A model generated the notes under the pieces. It saw only the letters and a program-made list of their open reading frames with translations, made no database searches and was not told the DNA's origin. Position numbers and translations under genes: made by a program. This document shows, one piece after another, positions 16,374 through 23,445 of a stretch of 32,529 nucleotides of DNA. This DNA comes from Clostridiaceae bacterium (GTDB lineage Bacteria > Bacillota > Clostridia > Clostridiales > Clostridiaceae), in assembly GCA_014380625.1 (NCBI GenBank), contig JACMJL010000220.1:1-32529 (forward strand), written 5' to 3'. Every line of letters starts with the position of its first letter. The first letter of the stretch is position 1.

Positions 16374-17702
16374 ATGGACAGAAAAAATATATATGAAGAC
16401 CTTAACAATATTATTACTGATGAATATGAATTTGATAATATTAATGTGTCTATGAATGATATACAGAAAAGTAAATTAAAACGTGATTTAAAAAAGAATA
16501 TAAAAACAAGGAAATTTGTGAAATCCAAAATTGCTATTGCCTGCGCTTCTAGTTTAATATTTCTTGTTGGAATAGGTTATGTAAATCCAGCTTTTGCATC
16601 TCAAATTCCTATATTAAATTCTATTATTGACGTATTGGGTTCCACAGGTGATTATGCTAAATATTCAGATATAGTAAATAAAACTGTTACGTACAATGAA
16701 AAATCTTTTACAATAAATAGTGTTGTTTGCTTTGATAATAATATAATCATAGGTTACACTGCAAAAAGTAATAAAAAAATAGATTCTACAGTTCCTTTAT
16801 TCTTTCCAACCTTCAACGTAAATGGTAAACGGTTCAATGGAGGGAATGGTGGTCTTGTAAAGAATTTAAATGAAAACACTGTCATGGGGACTATAGAACT
16901 TATATCAACGGATACGGTTTTACCAGATAATTTTAAATTTGAAATGTCTTTTGAAAAGTTTAATGAGACAGTTGGTAATTGGGATATGAAATTTAATATT
17001 TCAAAGAAAGAATTAAATAAAAACACTAAATTTTACACACCAAATCAAATTGTAACATATGATAGATACAATTTTAGTATTGTTAGAGTTATTATAAATC
17101 CATTAACCACCGCGATTTCATTTCACAGTAAATCTGATCAACTATTTCCATGTGATTGGATAGTTTTAGATGATGAAGGAAATGAACTTTCTAAACGAAG
17201 CGGAGCTGGAAAACAAAGTTCTGATGGCTTTAACTCTACATCTTTTTATTCAAAGATAAATGCAAATACGAAATATTTAACAGTTATACCTTCTATACAA
17301 CATGAACTAACAGTGGAAGACAGCAAAATCATTAGCTTTCAAGGACCAGAAGATGTATCCGTTCCTATAGACACTACCCTACCGTTTGAAATGTCTGAAG
17401 GTAAGAACAGCAAAGTAACTTTAACGAAGATTAGTTTTTCAAATGACAAAGACAATGTAAGTATACAAGGTATTATTAATGGTAAATTACCAAACCATCA
17501 AACTATTTTCTTAGAAGGTGATAACCCTAAGGCAAATATATCCCTTTTAAATACTACTATTAAAAAAGTAGATACTGATAAATATGAATTCACAAAAGAA
17601 TACAGTGGTTTAAAAAATGATAAGAATTATAGACTTATAGCTCCTAACTTAGATTATTATATAAACTATGATTCAAGAATTACAGTAATGCTTAATAATT
17701 AG
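16374..17702 (+). CDS. DUF4179 domain anti-sigma factor-like membrane protein
   Basis: A 442-residue protein translated from an ATG immediately after the sigma-factor stop, with GAGGAGG before it. A cytoplasmic N-terminal segment (about 1-50, Lys-rich before the membrane) is followed by one transmembrane helix (about 53-70, KIAIACASSLIFLVGIGYV). The DUF4179 region begins right after it (NPAFASQIPILNSIIDVLG), and a large extracellular beta-rich part extends to the C-terminus. In this family the N-terminus is thought to hold the cognate ECF sigma at the membrane while the outer domain senses the signal. No protease motif is visible. The assignment rests on motif and operon. Confidence 0.85.
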   Translation: MDRKNIYEDLNNIITDEYEFDNINVSMNDIQKSKLKRDLKKNIKTRKFVKSKIAIACASSLIFLVGIGYVNPAFASQIPILNSIIDVLGSTGDYAKYSDIVNKTVTYNEKSFTINSVVCFDNNIIIGYTAKSNKKIDSTVPLFFPTFNVNGKRFNGGNGGLVKNLNENTVMGTIELISTDTVLPDNFKFEMSFEKFNETVGNWDMKFNISKKELNKNTKFYTPNQIVTYDRYNFSIVRVIINPLTTAISFHSKSDQLFPCDWIVLDDEGNELSKRSGAGKQSSDGFNSTSFYSKINANTKYLTVIPSIQHELTVEDSKIISFQGPEDVSVPIDTTLPFEMSEGKNSKVTLTKISFSNDKDNVSIQGIINGKLPNHQTIFLEGDNPKANISLLNTTIKKVDTDKYEFTKEYSGLKNDKNYRLIAPNLDYYINYDSRITVMLNN

Positions 17703-17744
17703 ATCTAGAAATGTTTTCCTTTTCTCCATAATTAATGTTTTTGG

Positions 17745-17794
17745 TGAGCATTGGTAGGTTTGTGTATAGCATACGCTAATGCTCATTTTTATTA
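17745..17794 (+). terminator. Intrinsic terminator of the sigma/anti-sigma operon
   Basis: TGAGCATT (17745-17752) pairs with AATGCTCA (17778-17785), extended by partial pairing inside, and is followed by TTTTTATTATT. Confidence 0.8.
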
Positions 17795-17811
17795 TTCTTA
17801 AAGTTTGTCAC

Positions 17812-18438
17812 TCAACTGGGTTTAATTTTATTATTCATAACCACATCTTCATCATTACCAATTAATTCTTTTACTTTTTTCCTTTTTGTGCTGCTATAAA
17901 GCTTCATAGAATAACTGTGAAGTAAACTAACAACCTCTTCGAACACTTCCTCGCTATCTAACTTTTGAGAACCTGCTTCGGACATTATAATTATTTCAGT
18001 GTTATATTTCCTAAATAAATGATAGAATAGTTCAAAGCCAACTCTACTTAGTCTGTCCTTGTAAGTAATAACAACTCGTTGTACTTTCCCATCTAGAACT
18101 CTATCTAAAAGTTGAAAGAAATTATCTCTTTTTTCAAAACTTATTCCACTTCCTATATCTGTGAATATTCCATTTATAATATATCCATTAGAAAAACAGA
18201 ATTGCTTTAACATATTTACTTGATTATCTAAGTCTGGTTTTTGTTTAAAATTAGATACCCTTGCATAAAGATATGTGTTTCTCTCTACCCCCTTATTGAA
18301 CAGTTTATATATACTATCCTTATCATAATCGTATCTCCCATTTGGTAAAATTGATATCTTAATAATCTTCTCCTTAACATATTTCGATAACGTAGGTCTT
18401 GATATTTGTAATAACTGTAGAACCTCTCTTGTCTTCAT
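17812..18438 (-). CDS. IS607-family serine recombinase (TnpA), solitary
   Basis: The start at 18438 follows GGAGGAG with 7 nt spacing; the frame stays open farther upstream without a start signal. The 208-residue product has an N-terminal MerR-like HTH (VLQLLQISRPTLSKYVKEK, about 6-24; later ILPNGRYDYDKDSIYKL). The serine recombinase catalytic domain follows, with Ser62 in YARVSNFKQKPDLDNQ, then DIGSGISFEKR and a VITYKDRLSRVGFELF block. It is full length for IS607 TnpA. IS607 elements normally carry tnpB downstream in the same direction; here none follows, and the gene instead converges with the anti-sigma gene. The nearest tnpB is on the other strand in the neighbouring element. Confidence 0.92.
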   Translation of the reverse strand: MKTREVLQLLQISRPTLSKYVKEKIIKISILPNGRYDYDKDSIYKLFNKGVERNTYLYARVSNFKQKPDLDNQVNMLKQFCFSNGYIINGIFTDIGSGISFEKRDNFFQLLDRVLDGKVQRVVITYKDRLSRVGFELFYHLFRKYNTEIIIMSEAGSQKLDSEEVFEEVVSLLHSYSMKLYSSTKRKKVKELIGNDEDVVMNNKIKPS

Positions 18439-18507
18439 ATTGAAACTCCTCCATATATATATAGTCTGCCCCATACTAATGGATATTATTACAATATTTG
18501 CGAAAAG

Positions 18508-18528
18508 CCCATCTCCTTTAGGTGTGGG
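18508..18528 (+). repeat. Left-end subterminal imperfect palindrome
   Basis: CCCATCTCCTTTAGGTGTGGG has CC/GG arms around a TTTA loop and matches the right-end hairpin at 16 of 21 positions. It is the presumed single-strand recognition hairpin of TnpA. Confidence 0.75.
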
Positions 18529-18610
18529 ATGGATAGCACACGCCAAAGTTTGTTTTGACTAGGTGTACAAATATATTAAGTACATACACATATTGTGATA
18601 TGATAAAACT

Positions 18611-19030
18611 ATGGAAAATAAATATAGAAAAACACAAACAACAGTAAGTTTAATTAATTATCATTTTGTATTTTGTCCAAGGTATAGGAGAAAGATATTC
18701 TTAATATCTAATGTGGAGGATAGATTTATACATATATTTAAAAATATATGTGAGGATATAGATATTAAAATAATAGCTATGCAATGTGATAAAGATCACG
18801 TGCATATGTTTTTAAACTGTCTACCAATATTGAGTCCTGTGGATATAATGCAAAAGATTAAAGGGGTGTCCAGTAGAGCTTTAAGAGATGAATTTGTGGA
18901 ACTAAATAAGATGCCTAGTCCTTGGGCTAGGCATAGTCTTTGGACTAGAAGTTATTTTGTTTCTACTGCTGGGAATGTAAGTAGTGAAACTGTGAAAAGA
19001 TATGTTGAGGAACAAAAAACAAGATATTGA
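18611..19030 (+). CDS. tnpA: IS200/IS605 family transposase TnpA (HUH Y1)
   Basis: A 139-residue single-strand transposase. The HUH metal-binding motif is His63-Val-His65 in CDKDHVHMFL, and the catalytic tyrosine is Tyr131 in VKRYVEEQ. The N-terminal strand NYHFVFCPRYRRK (about 17-29) and the PSPWARHSLWTRSYFVSTAG block are typical. All catalytic residues are present, so it may be active. No clear ribosome binding site precedes the ATG at 18611, in keeping with low expression of such transposases. tnpB starts 15 nt downstream. Confidence 0.95.
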   Translation: MENKYRKTQTTVSLINYHFVFCPRYRRKIFLISNVEDRFIHIFKNICEDIDIKIIAMQCDKDHVHMFLNCLPILSPVDIMQKIKGVSSRALRDEFVELNKMPSPWARHSLWTRSYFVSTAGNVSSETVKRYVEEQKTRY

Positions 19031-19045
19031 AGGTGGTGAATATTC

Positions 19046-20539
19046 ATGGTTAAAGAATCCAAGCAAAGATTTGTATTAAATTTAAAGCTTGGTACTGAAT
19101 TGTTTGAAGAAGATATATTAGCTAAACGTTTTGAAATAGGTCGAAAAATATATAATGGAGTTTTAGGTAAGGGATTAAAAAGATATTTTGAAATGGCTAA
19201 AACTAAAATATGGAGAGATAATCAAGGGGAATTATTAAAAGTATATAAATCCTTTAAAGTTGATAAAAAAGAAGTAAATAAATTATGTAGACCATATTAT
19301 GATGTTAGAAATAGTATGCTGAAAGAATTTAGACTTAATGAATATTCACTGCATGAAGATATAAAAGCTATGCAGCATATTTTTAAAGATAATATAGATG
19401 CTTTCACTGCTCAAAAGATTGCAAGTAGAGTATGGACTGCGCTAAATGATAATTTGTTCGGTAAAGGCGAAGAAATTCATTTCAAAGGTAGAAACAATCC
19501 ATTAAGTTCATTGGAAGGCAAAAGTAATGGAACAGGTATAGTATATAAAACAGATAAAAATATATTAGTTTGGAATGGTTTAAATATCAAAGTCCAAACT
19601 AATTTTAATGATTATGAAGTAGAAGCTTTAAGAAATAAGATATGTTTTTGTAGGGTTAAAAGAAAGTTTGTTCGAGGTAGATATAAATATATTCTTCAGT
19701 TGGTTTTAGAAGGAACTCCACCGGTAAAAGTTAATATAAATATAGGTAAAATAGGTATAGATATTGGAACACAAACTATTGCGTATACTTCAGATTATGA
19801 TATTAAGTTATTAGAATTAGCACCACGAGTACAAAGTATAGAAAATAAAAAACGTAAGATTCAAAGATATCTGGATAGAAGCAAGAGAGAGACTAATACA
19901 CAAAACTTTAAGATAGACGGTATAATTGAAAAAAGTGTTAAATTAAAGTGGAATTATTCTAAAAAGTATATTAAAGCTAAAAATGAATTAAAGAATTTAT
20001 ACAGAAAACAAGCTGATATAAGAGAACAAGACCATAATATGATGGCAAATGAGATACTAAAGAATTGTAATATTGTATATGTGGAAGAAATGAACTTTAA
20101 AGGGTTGCAGAAAAGGGCAAAGAAAACAGAAACTAATGATAAAGGTAAATTCAAGCGGAAGAAAAGGTTTGGTAAGTCATTGGCAAATAAAGCACCAAGT
20201 AAGTTTTTAACAATACTTCAAAACAAGCTTAAAGCAAAAGATGGATTATATTTTGAAATTAACACAAGGGAAGTTAAGGCATCGCAATACAACCATCTGA
20301 ATAGACAGTACAATAAGAAAAAACTAAGTCAAAGATGGAACTTATTTGACTATAATGGTGAGAAAATAAAAGTTCAAAGAGATATTTATTCAGCATATTT
20401 GATTAAAAATGTAAACCAAGACTTAAAATCAATAAATAATGAACAGTGTAGTAATGATTTTGATAAGTTTTTAAAAATGCATAATAAAGAAATATTAAGA
20501 CTACAAGTTATGAGCAATCTGAGTAGTATGGGAGTATGA
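19046..20539 (+). CDS. tnpB: TnpB, RNA-guided RuvC-like nuclease (zinc-finger-less type)
   Basis: A 497-residue TnpB with GGTGGTG before the ATG. Related TnpB proteins cut DNA guided by an RNA from the element's right end, next to a short motif equal to the left-end target. RuvC acidic residues are Asp239 (IGIDIGTQTIAYTS), Glu347 (IVYVEEMNFKGL) and Asp446 (VQRDIYSAYL), so the nuclease core looks intact. The two CxxC pairs that usually lie between RuvC motifs II and III are absent; that segment instead reads VKASQYNHLNRQYNKKKLSQ, then RWNLFDYNG. This corresponds to a known subset of TnpB sequences in firmicutes. The N-terminal half is longer than in compact TnpBs. Confidence 0.92.
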   Translation: MVKESKQRFVLNLKLGTELFEEDILAKRFEIGRKIYNGVLGKGLKRYFEMAKTKIWRDNQGELLKVYKSFKVDKKEVNKLCRPYYDVRNSMLKEFRLNEYSLHEDIKAMQHIFKDNIDAFTAQKIASRVWTALNDNLFGKGEEIHFKGRNNPLSSLEGKSNGTGIVYKTDKNILVWNGLNIKVQTNFNDYEVEALRNKICFCRVKRKFVRGRYKYILQLVLEGTPPVKVNINIGKIGIDIGTQTIAYTSDYDIKLLELAPRVQSIENKKRKIQRYLDRSKRETNTQNFKIDGIIEKSVKLKWNYSKKYIKAKNELKNLYRKQADIREQDHNMMANEILKNCNIVYVEEMNFKGLQKRAKKTETNDKGKFKRKKRFGKSLANKAPSKFLTILQNKLKAKDGLYFEINTREVKASQYNHLNRQYNKKKLSQRWNLFDYNGEKIKVQRDIYSAYLIKNVNQDLKSINNEQCSNDFDKFLKMHNKEILRLQVMSNLSSMGV

Positions 20540-20707
20540 AAACTTAATAAACGTCTTGAAACGGGCGTTATACTATCGTTAATGGATTGGATGCAATTCT
20601 TGATAGTGAAATTCTTAGAGAATAGTAGTTAGTGTTAGTATCATTTGTGATATTAAAGAAGTTATTTAGTAACTAAGAACCCCCTGCCTTTAGGCGTGGG
20701 AGTTTCA
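20540..20707 (+). ncRNA. Putative omega/right-end guide RNA scaffold of TnpB
   Basis: The 170 nt between the tnpB stop and the right end contain no ORF but several stems: AACG/CGTT near 20549-20570, ACTATC/GATAGT near 20572-20607, GTTA/TAAC near 20661-20673, and the terminal hairpin 20680-20700. This is the location and organisation of TnpB guide RNAs. The guide would be the host sequence from about 20708. Boundaries are inferred. Confidence 0.6.
20680..20700 (+). repeat. Right-end subterminal imperfect palindrome
   Basis: CCCCCTGCCTTTAGGCGTGGG folds with a TTTA loop and matches the left-end hairpin in the same orientation. AAGAA lies at its 5' foot as the likely right guide. Bases 20708-20869 beyond it show no gene. 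Confidence 0.8.
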
Positions 20708-20869
20708 GAATATTCATTAACAACTTTAGCATATTCAAATAAATTTATCTTTATTTTTCCTTTATATTAGATTAAAATTAGTATTAGCAAAAATAAAACT
20801 ATAGTTAAGAAAGATAATTATTTAAATTAATATTTCTTTTCTTAATATATCTAAAGGAGATAAAGCATT

Positions 20870-22531
20870 ATGTCAAACGAAATTAATTCTTCTAATTTTA
20901 TAAAAAATATAATTATGGATGATCTAGCTAGTGGTAAACATAAAGATATAATCACTCGTTTTCCTCCAGAGCCTAATGGATACTTACATATAGGCCATGC
21001 TAAATCAATTCTTTTAAATTTTGGTTTAGCAAATGAATTTAAAGGAAAGACGCATTTAAGATTTGATGATACTAATCCGGTTAAAGAGGATACAGAATAT
21101 GTTGAATCAATTAAAGAAGATGTAAAATGGCTTGGTGGAAATTGGGATAATCTTTTCTTCGCTTCTGATTATTTTGGTGAAATGTATAACAGAGCTTTTC
21201 TATTAATAAAAAAAGGTAAAGCCTATGTTTGTGATTTAACACCTGAAGAAGCTAAAGAATATAGAGGAACCCTAACTCAGCCTGGTAAAGAAAGCCCCTA
21301 CAGAGATAGATCCGTTGAAGAAAACCTAGACTTATTTGAAAGAATGAAAAATGGGGAATTCGCTGATGGTAAAAAGGTTCTTAGAGCAAAGATAGATATG
21401 TCTTCACCAAATATAAATATGAGAGATCCTATTATATATAGAATATCTCACACTACTCACCATAATACTGGTGATAAATGGTGCATATACCCTATGTATG
21501 ACTTCGCCCACCCATTAGAGGATGCTATTGAACATGTAACTCATTCAATCTGTACTTTAGAATTCGAAGATCATAGACCACTTTATGAATGGGTAGTAAG
21601 GGAATGTGAAATGGATTGTACTCCAAGACAAATAGAGTTCGCAAGATTAAATATGACTAATACTGTTATGAGTAAAAGATTGCTAAAACAACTAGTTGAC
21701 GAAAAGATTGTTGATGGATGGGATGATCCTAGAATGCCAACTATTTCAGGATTAAGGAGAAAAGGCTGCACTCCTGAAGCAATTAGAAACTTCTGTATAG
21801 CCATTGGAGTTGCTAAATCTAATTCTATTGTTGATTCTCAAATGTTGGATTACTTTGTAAGAGAAGACTTACAACCTAAAGTACCATTAGCTATGGCTGT
21901 ATTAAAGCCTCTAAAACTTATAATTACTAACTATCCTGAAGATGCAACTGAGATGCTTGAGATAGAGAATAATGCTAACGATGAGTCACAAGGTACAAGA
22001 CTAGTTCCATTCTCTAAAGAATTATATATTGAAAGAGAAGACTTTATGGAAAACCCACCTAAAAAATATTTTAGATTATTTCCAGGTAATGAGGTTAGAT
22101 TAAAGGGAGCTTATTTTGTTAGATGTAATGATATAATTAAAGATGAAAATGGAGAAGTACTTGAAATTCACTGTTCTTATGATCCAGAAACTAAATGTGG
22201 TTCTGGCTTCACTGGTAGAAAAGTCAAAGGAACTATTCACTGGGTGGATGCAAGCTCTTGTATTCCTGCTGAATTTAGATTTTATGAACCATTAATATTA
22301 GATGATGCTCCCGAAAATGAAGGAAGACACTTCCTAGAACAAATAAATCCAAATTCAATAGAAGTACTACAAGGTTTTATTGAGCCAACTGCCTTTAAAG
22401 ATGCTAAACCTCAAGATAGATTTCAAATGATTAGAAATGGTTTCTTTAATGTTGATACTAAATATACTACAGTGGATAAATTAGTATTTAATAGAATAGT
22501 CTCTTTAAAATCATCCTTTAAATTAAGCTAA
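20870..22531 (+). CDS. glnS: Glutaminyl-tRNA synthetase
   Basis: A 553-residue class I synthetase that charges tRNA-Gln with glutamine. The HIGH signature is in [16 protein letters not shown] (His40 to His43), the KMSKS-equivalent is VMSKR (266-270), and GlnRS-specific blocks include [20 protein letters not shown] and the C-terminal beta-barrel domains. Its length matches bacterial GlnRS. AAAGGAGA precedes the ATG. Most firmicutes make Gln-tRNA through GatCAB only; some clostridia also carry this enzyme, which is thought to have been acquired horizontally. It is transcribed alone and ended by a strong hairpin. Confidence 0.97.
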   Translation: MSNEINSSNFIKNIIMDDLASGKHKDIITRFPPEPNGYLHIGHAKSILLNFGLANEFKGKTHLRFDDTNPVKEDTEYVESIKEDVKWLGGNWDNLFFASDYFGEMYNRAFLLIKKGKAYVCDLTPEEAKEYRGTLTQPGKESPYRDRSVEENLDLFERMKNGEFADGKKVLRAKIDMSSPNINMRDPIIYRISHTTHHNTGDKWCIYPMYDFAHPLEDAIEHVTHSICTLEFEDHRPLYEWVVRECEMDCTPRQIEFARLNMTNTVMSKRLLKQLVDEKIVDGWDDPRMPTISGLRRKGCTPEAIRNFCIAIGVAKSNSIVDSQMLDYFVREDLQPKVPLAMAVLKPLKLIITNYPEDATEMLEIENNANDESQGTRLVPFSKELYIEREDFMENPPKKYFRLFPGNEVRLKGAYFVRCNDIIKDENGEVLEIHCSYDPETKCGSGFTGRKVKGTIHWVDASSCIPAEFRFYEPLILDDAPENEGRHFLEQINPNSIEVLQGFIEPTAFKDAKPQDRFQMIRNGFFNVDTKYTTVDKLVFNRIVSLKSSFKLS

Positions 22532-22542
22532 TATTAATAAAT

Positions 22543-22585
22543 AAAAAGCAATCCTTAAAATGATTTAGGAGATTGCTTTTTATTA
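22543..22585. terminator. Intrinsic terminator after glnS
   Basis: AAAAAGCAATCCT (22543-22555) pairs with AGGAGATTGCTTTTT (22567-22581) with one bulged A. It is flanked by A- and T-runs, so it may also stop minus-strand transcription. Confidence 0.88.
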
Positions 22586-22633
22586 TTCCTCTTCAAGCGC
22601 TGTCCTTTTTCGGATATGTTCATATGTTATAGT

Positions 22634-22903
22634 CTACTTCAAATAAGCATCCATAACTTTAGCAACATAATCATCCATGCCAGAGTTTGCTAAAACTATT
22701 ATAGTTTGATTCTTGTCCCCTGATATCTTCGCACAAAATCCCTCAGCTCCATTTATATTCAATTCTTCATACCTTTTAACTTCTACTTCACTTCTATTCG
22801 CAACCCCATAATCCTCAAGTATTCCTGTAATTCTATTTTCTACTTGTCCCGTAGGACATTCAAGCATTTTAATTCTTTCGATTGCATTCTCAATTTTTGA
22901 CAT
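22634..22903 (-). CDS. Hypothetical protein, 89 residues
   Basis: The ATG at 22903 follows AAGGAGATGATTTT; a longer frame from 22921 starts on that site and is less likely. The product begins MSKIENAIERIKMLECPTGQ and continues VENRITGILEDYGVANRSEV, then EVKRYEELNINGAEGFCAKI and a beta segment TIIVLANSGMDDYVAKVMDA. It looks like a small cytoplasmic alpha/beta protein with two cysteines. I do not recognise the family. It is divergent from the CsoR-like gene about 180 nt away. Confidence 0.65.
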   Translation of the reverse strand: MSKIENAIERIKMLECPTGQVENRITGILEDYGVANRSEVEVKRYEELNINGAEGFCAKISGDKNQTIIVLANSGMDDYVAKVMDAYLK

Positions 22904-23016
22904 AAAATCATCTCCTTGCATAGGTTATTTCTCTACTTATTATTCCCTGTTAGTTATCTTTAATTCTTAACTGCCTTTATTCTACTTTAATAAGTTAACA
23001 AACCTACTACAGCATA

Positions 23017-23045
23017 TTGACTCATATAAGAAATATATATATAAT
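23017..23045 (+). promoter_or_regulatory. Sigma-A promoter of the CsoR/CstR-like gene
   Basis: TTGACT (23017-23022), a 17-nt spacer and TATAAT (23040-23045) are near-perfect consensus. Transcription should start at about 23052, inside the operator. Confidence 0.85.
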
Positions 23046-23049
23046 TTAT

Positions 23050-23070
23050 CTATACCCATATAGGGTATAG
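23050..23070. promoter_or_regulatory. CsoR/CstR-type operator
   Basis: CTATACCC (23050-23057) and GGGTATAG (23063-23070) form a perfect 8-bp inverted repeat around ATATA. It sits between the -10 box and the ribosome binding site of the repressor gene. The ATACCC/GGGTAT core matches operators reported for CsoR-family repressors, implying autoregulation. Confidence 0.75.
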
Positions 23071-23081
23071 GAGGTATTAAA

Positions 23082-23378
23082 ATGAATATTGAAAATAACT
23101 GTGAAGATACAAAAAAAGATATTCTTAAGCGCTTAAGTAGAATTGAAGGCCAGGTAAAGGGCATTCAAAGAATGATAGAATCAGAAAAACAATGTGCTGA
23201 TGTACTAATACAAATTTCTGCAGTGCGCGCTGCTACAAATAAAATTGGCGTTTTGTTGATAGAAAAATATTCTAAAGAATGTATATTAAATTCTATTAAT
23301 TCAAAGGATAAAGATAATGAAGAAGTTTTAGATGAATTTTTAACTACTGTTAAAAGTTTTTTAAAGTTCGCAGAATAA
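23082..23378 (+). CDS. CsoR/RcnR/CstR-family transcriptional repressor
   Basis: A 98-residue all-helical DUF156 family protein (ILKRLSRIEGQVKGIQRMIE near the N-terminus). These tetramers repress transcription until they bind Cu(I), Ni(II) or, for CstR, react with persulfide. The first ligand Cys38 (QCADVLIQISA) and the last Cys67 (SKEC) are present 29 residues apart, as in CsoR and CstR. The position of the CsoR metal-binding His, four before the last Cys, is Tyr63 here. That argues against a classical Cu(I) site and towards a CstR-like thiol sensor (inference). No transporter or sulfur gene follows; a terminator ends the unit, so targets besides itself must lie elsewhere. Confidence 0.9.
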   Translation: MNIENNCEDTKKDILKRLSRIEGQVKGIQRMIESEKQCADVLIQISAVRAATNKIGVLLIEKYSKECILNSINSKDKDNEEVLDEFLTTVKSFLKFAE

Positions 23379-23390
23379 CTTAAGAAATGA

Positions 23391-23428
23391 AAAGATATGT
23401 GAACACTATAGTTTCACATATCTTTTTT
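23391..23428. terminator. Intrinsic terminator after the CsoR-like gene
   Basis: AAAGATATGTGAA (23391-23403) and TTCACATATCTTT (23413-23425) pair perfectly with a 9-nt loop and are followed by TTT. It may also serve the convergent glucanase gene ending at 23446. Confidence 0.88.
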
Positions 23429-23445
23429 AATGAATTATGATTAAA

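Larger units (their letters stand above)
18493..20707 (+). mobile_element. IS200/IS605-type element with tnpA, tnpB and guide-RNA end
   Basis: The left end is predicted just after TTAC at 18489-18492. Inside it an AAAG guide (18504-18507) directly precedes a subterminal hairpin (18508-18528), the same order and spacing as in IS608 of Helicobacter pylori. A matching hairpin in the same direction (20680-20700) lies at the right end, followed by TTTCA (20703-20707). There are no terminal inverted repeats, as expected. The left boundary is fairly firm; the right may be off by about 10-15 nt. The insertion lies about 55 bp upstream of the start of the IS607-type recombinase gene, in its promoter region. 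Confidence 0.75.

Noticed and set aside
17812..18546. Longer version of the IS607 recombinase starting near 18546
   Set aside because: The extension translates the left-end hairpin of the neighbouring element and lacks an RBS, whereas the ATG at 18438 has a strong one and aligns with the family start.
20710..20780. Minus-strand frame reading LFEYAKVVNEYSETPTPKGRG across the IS right end
   Set aside because: It runs through the transposon hairpin, which explains the TPTPKG pattern; there is no start or RBS.
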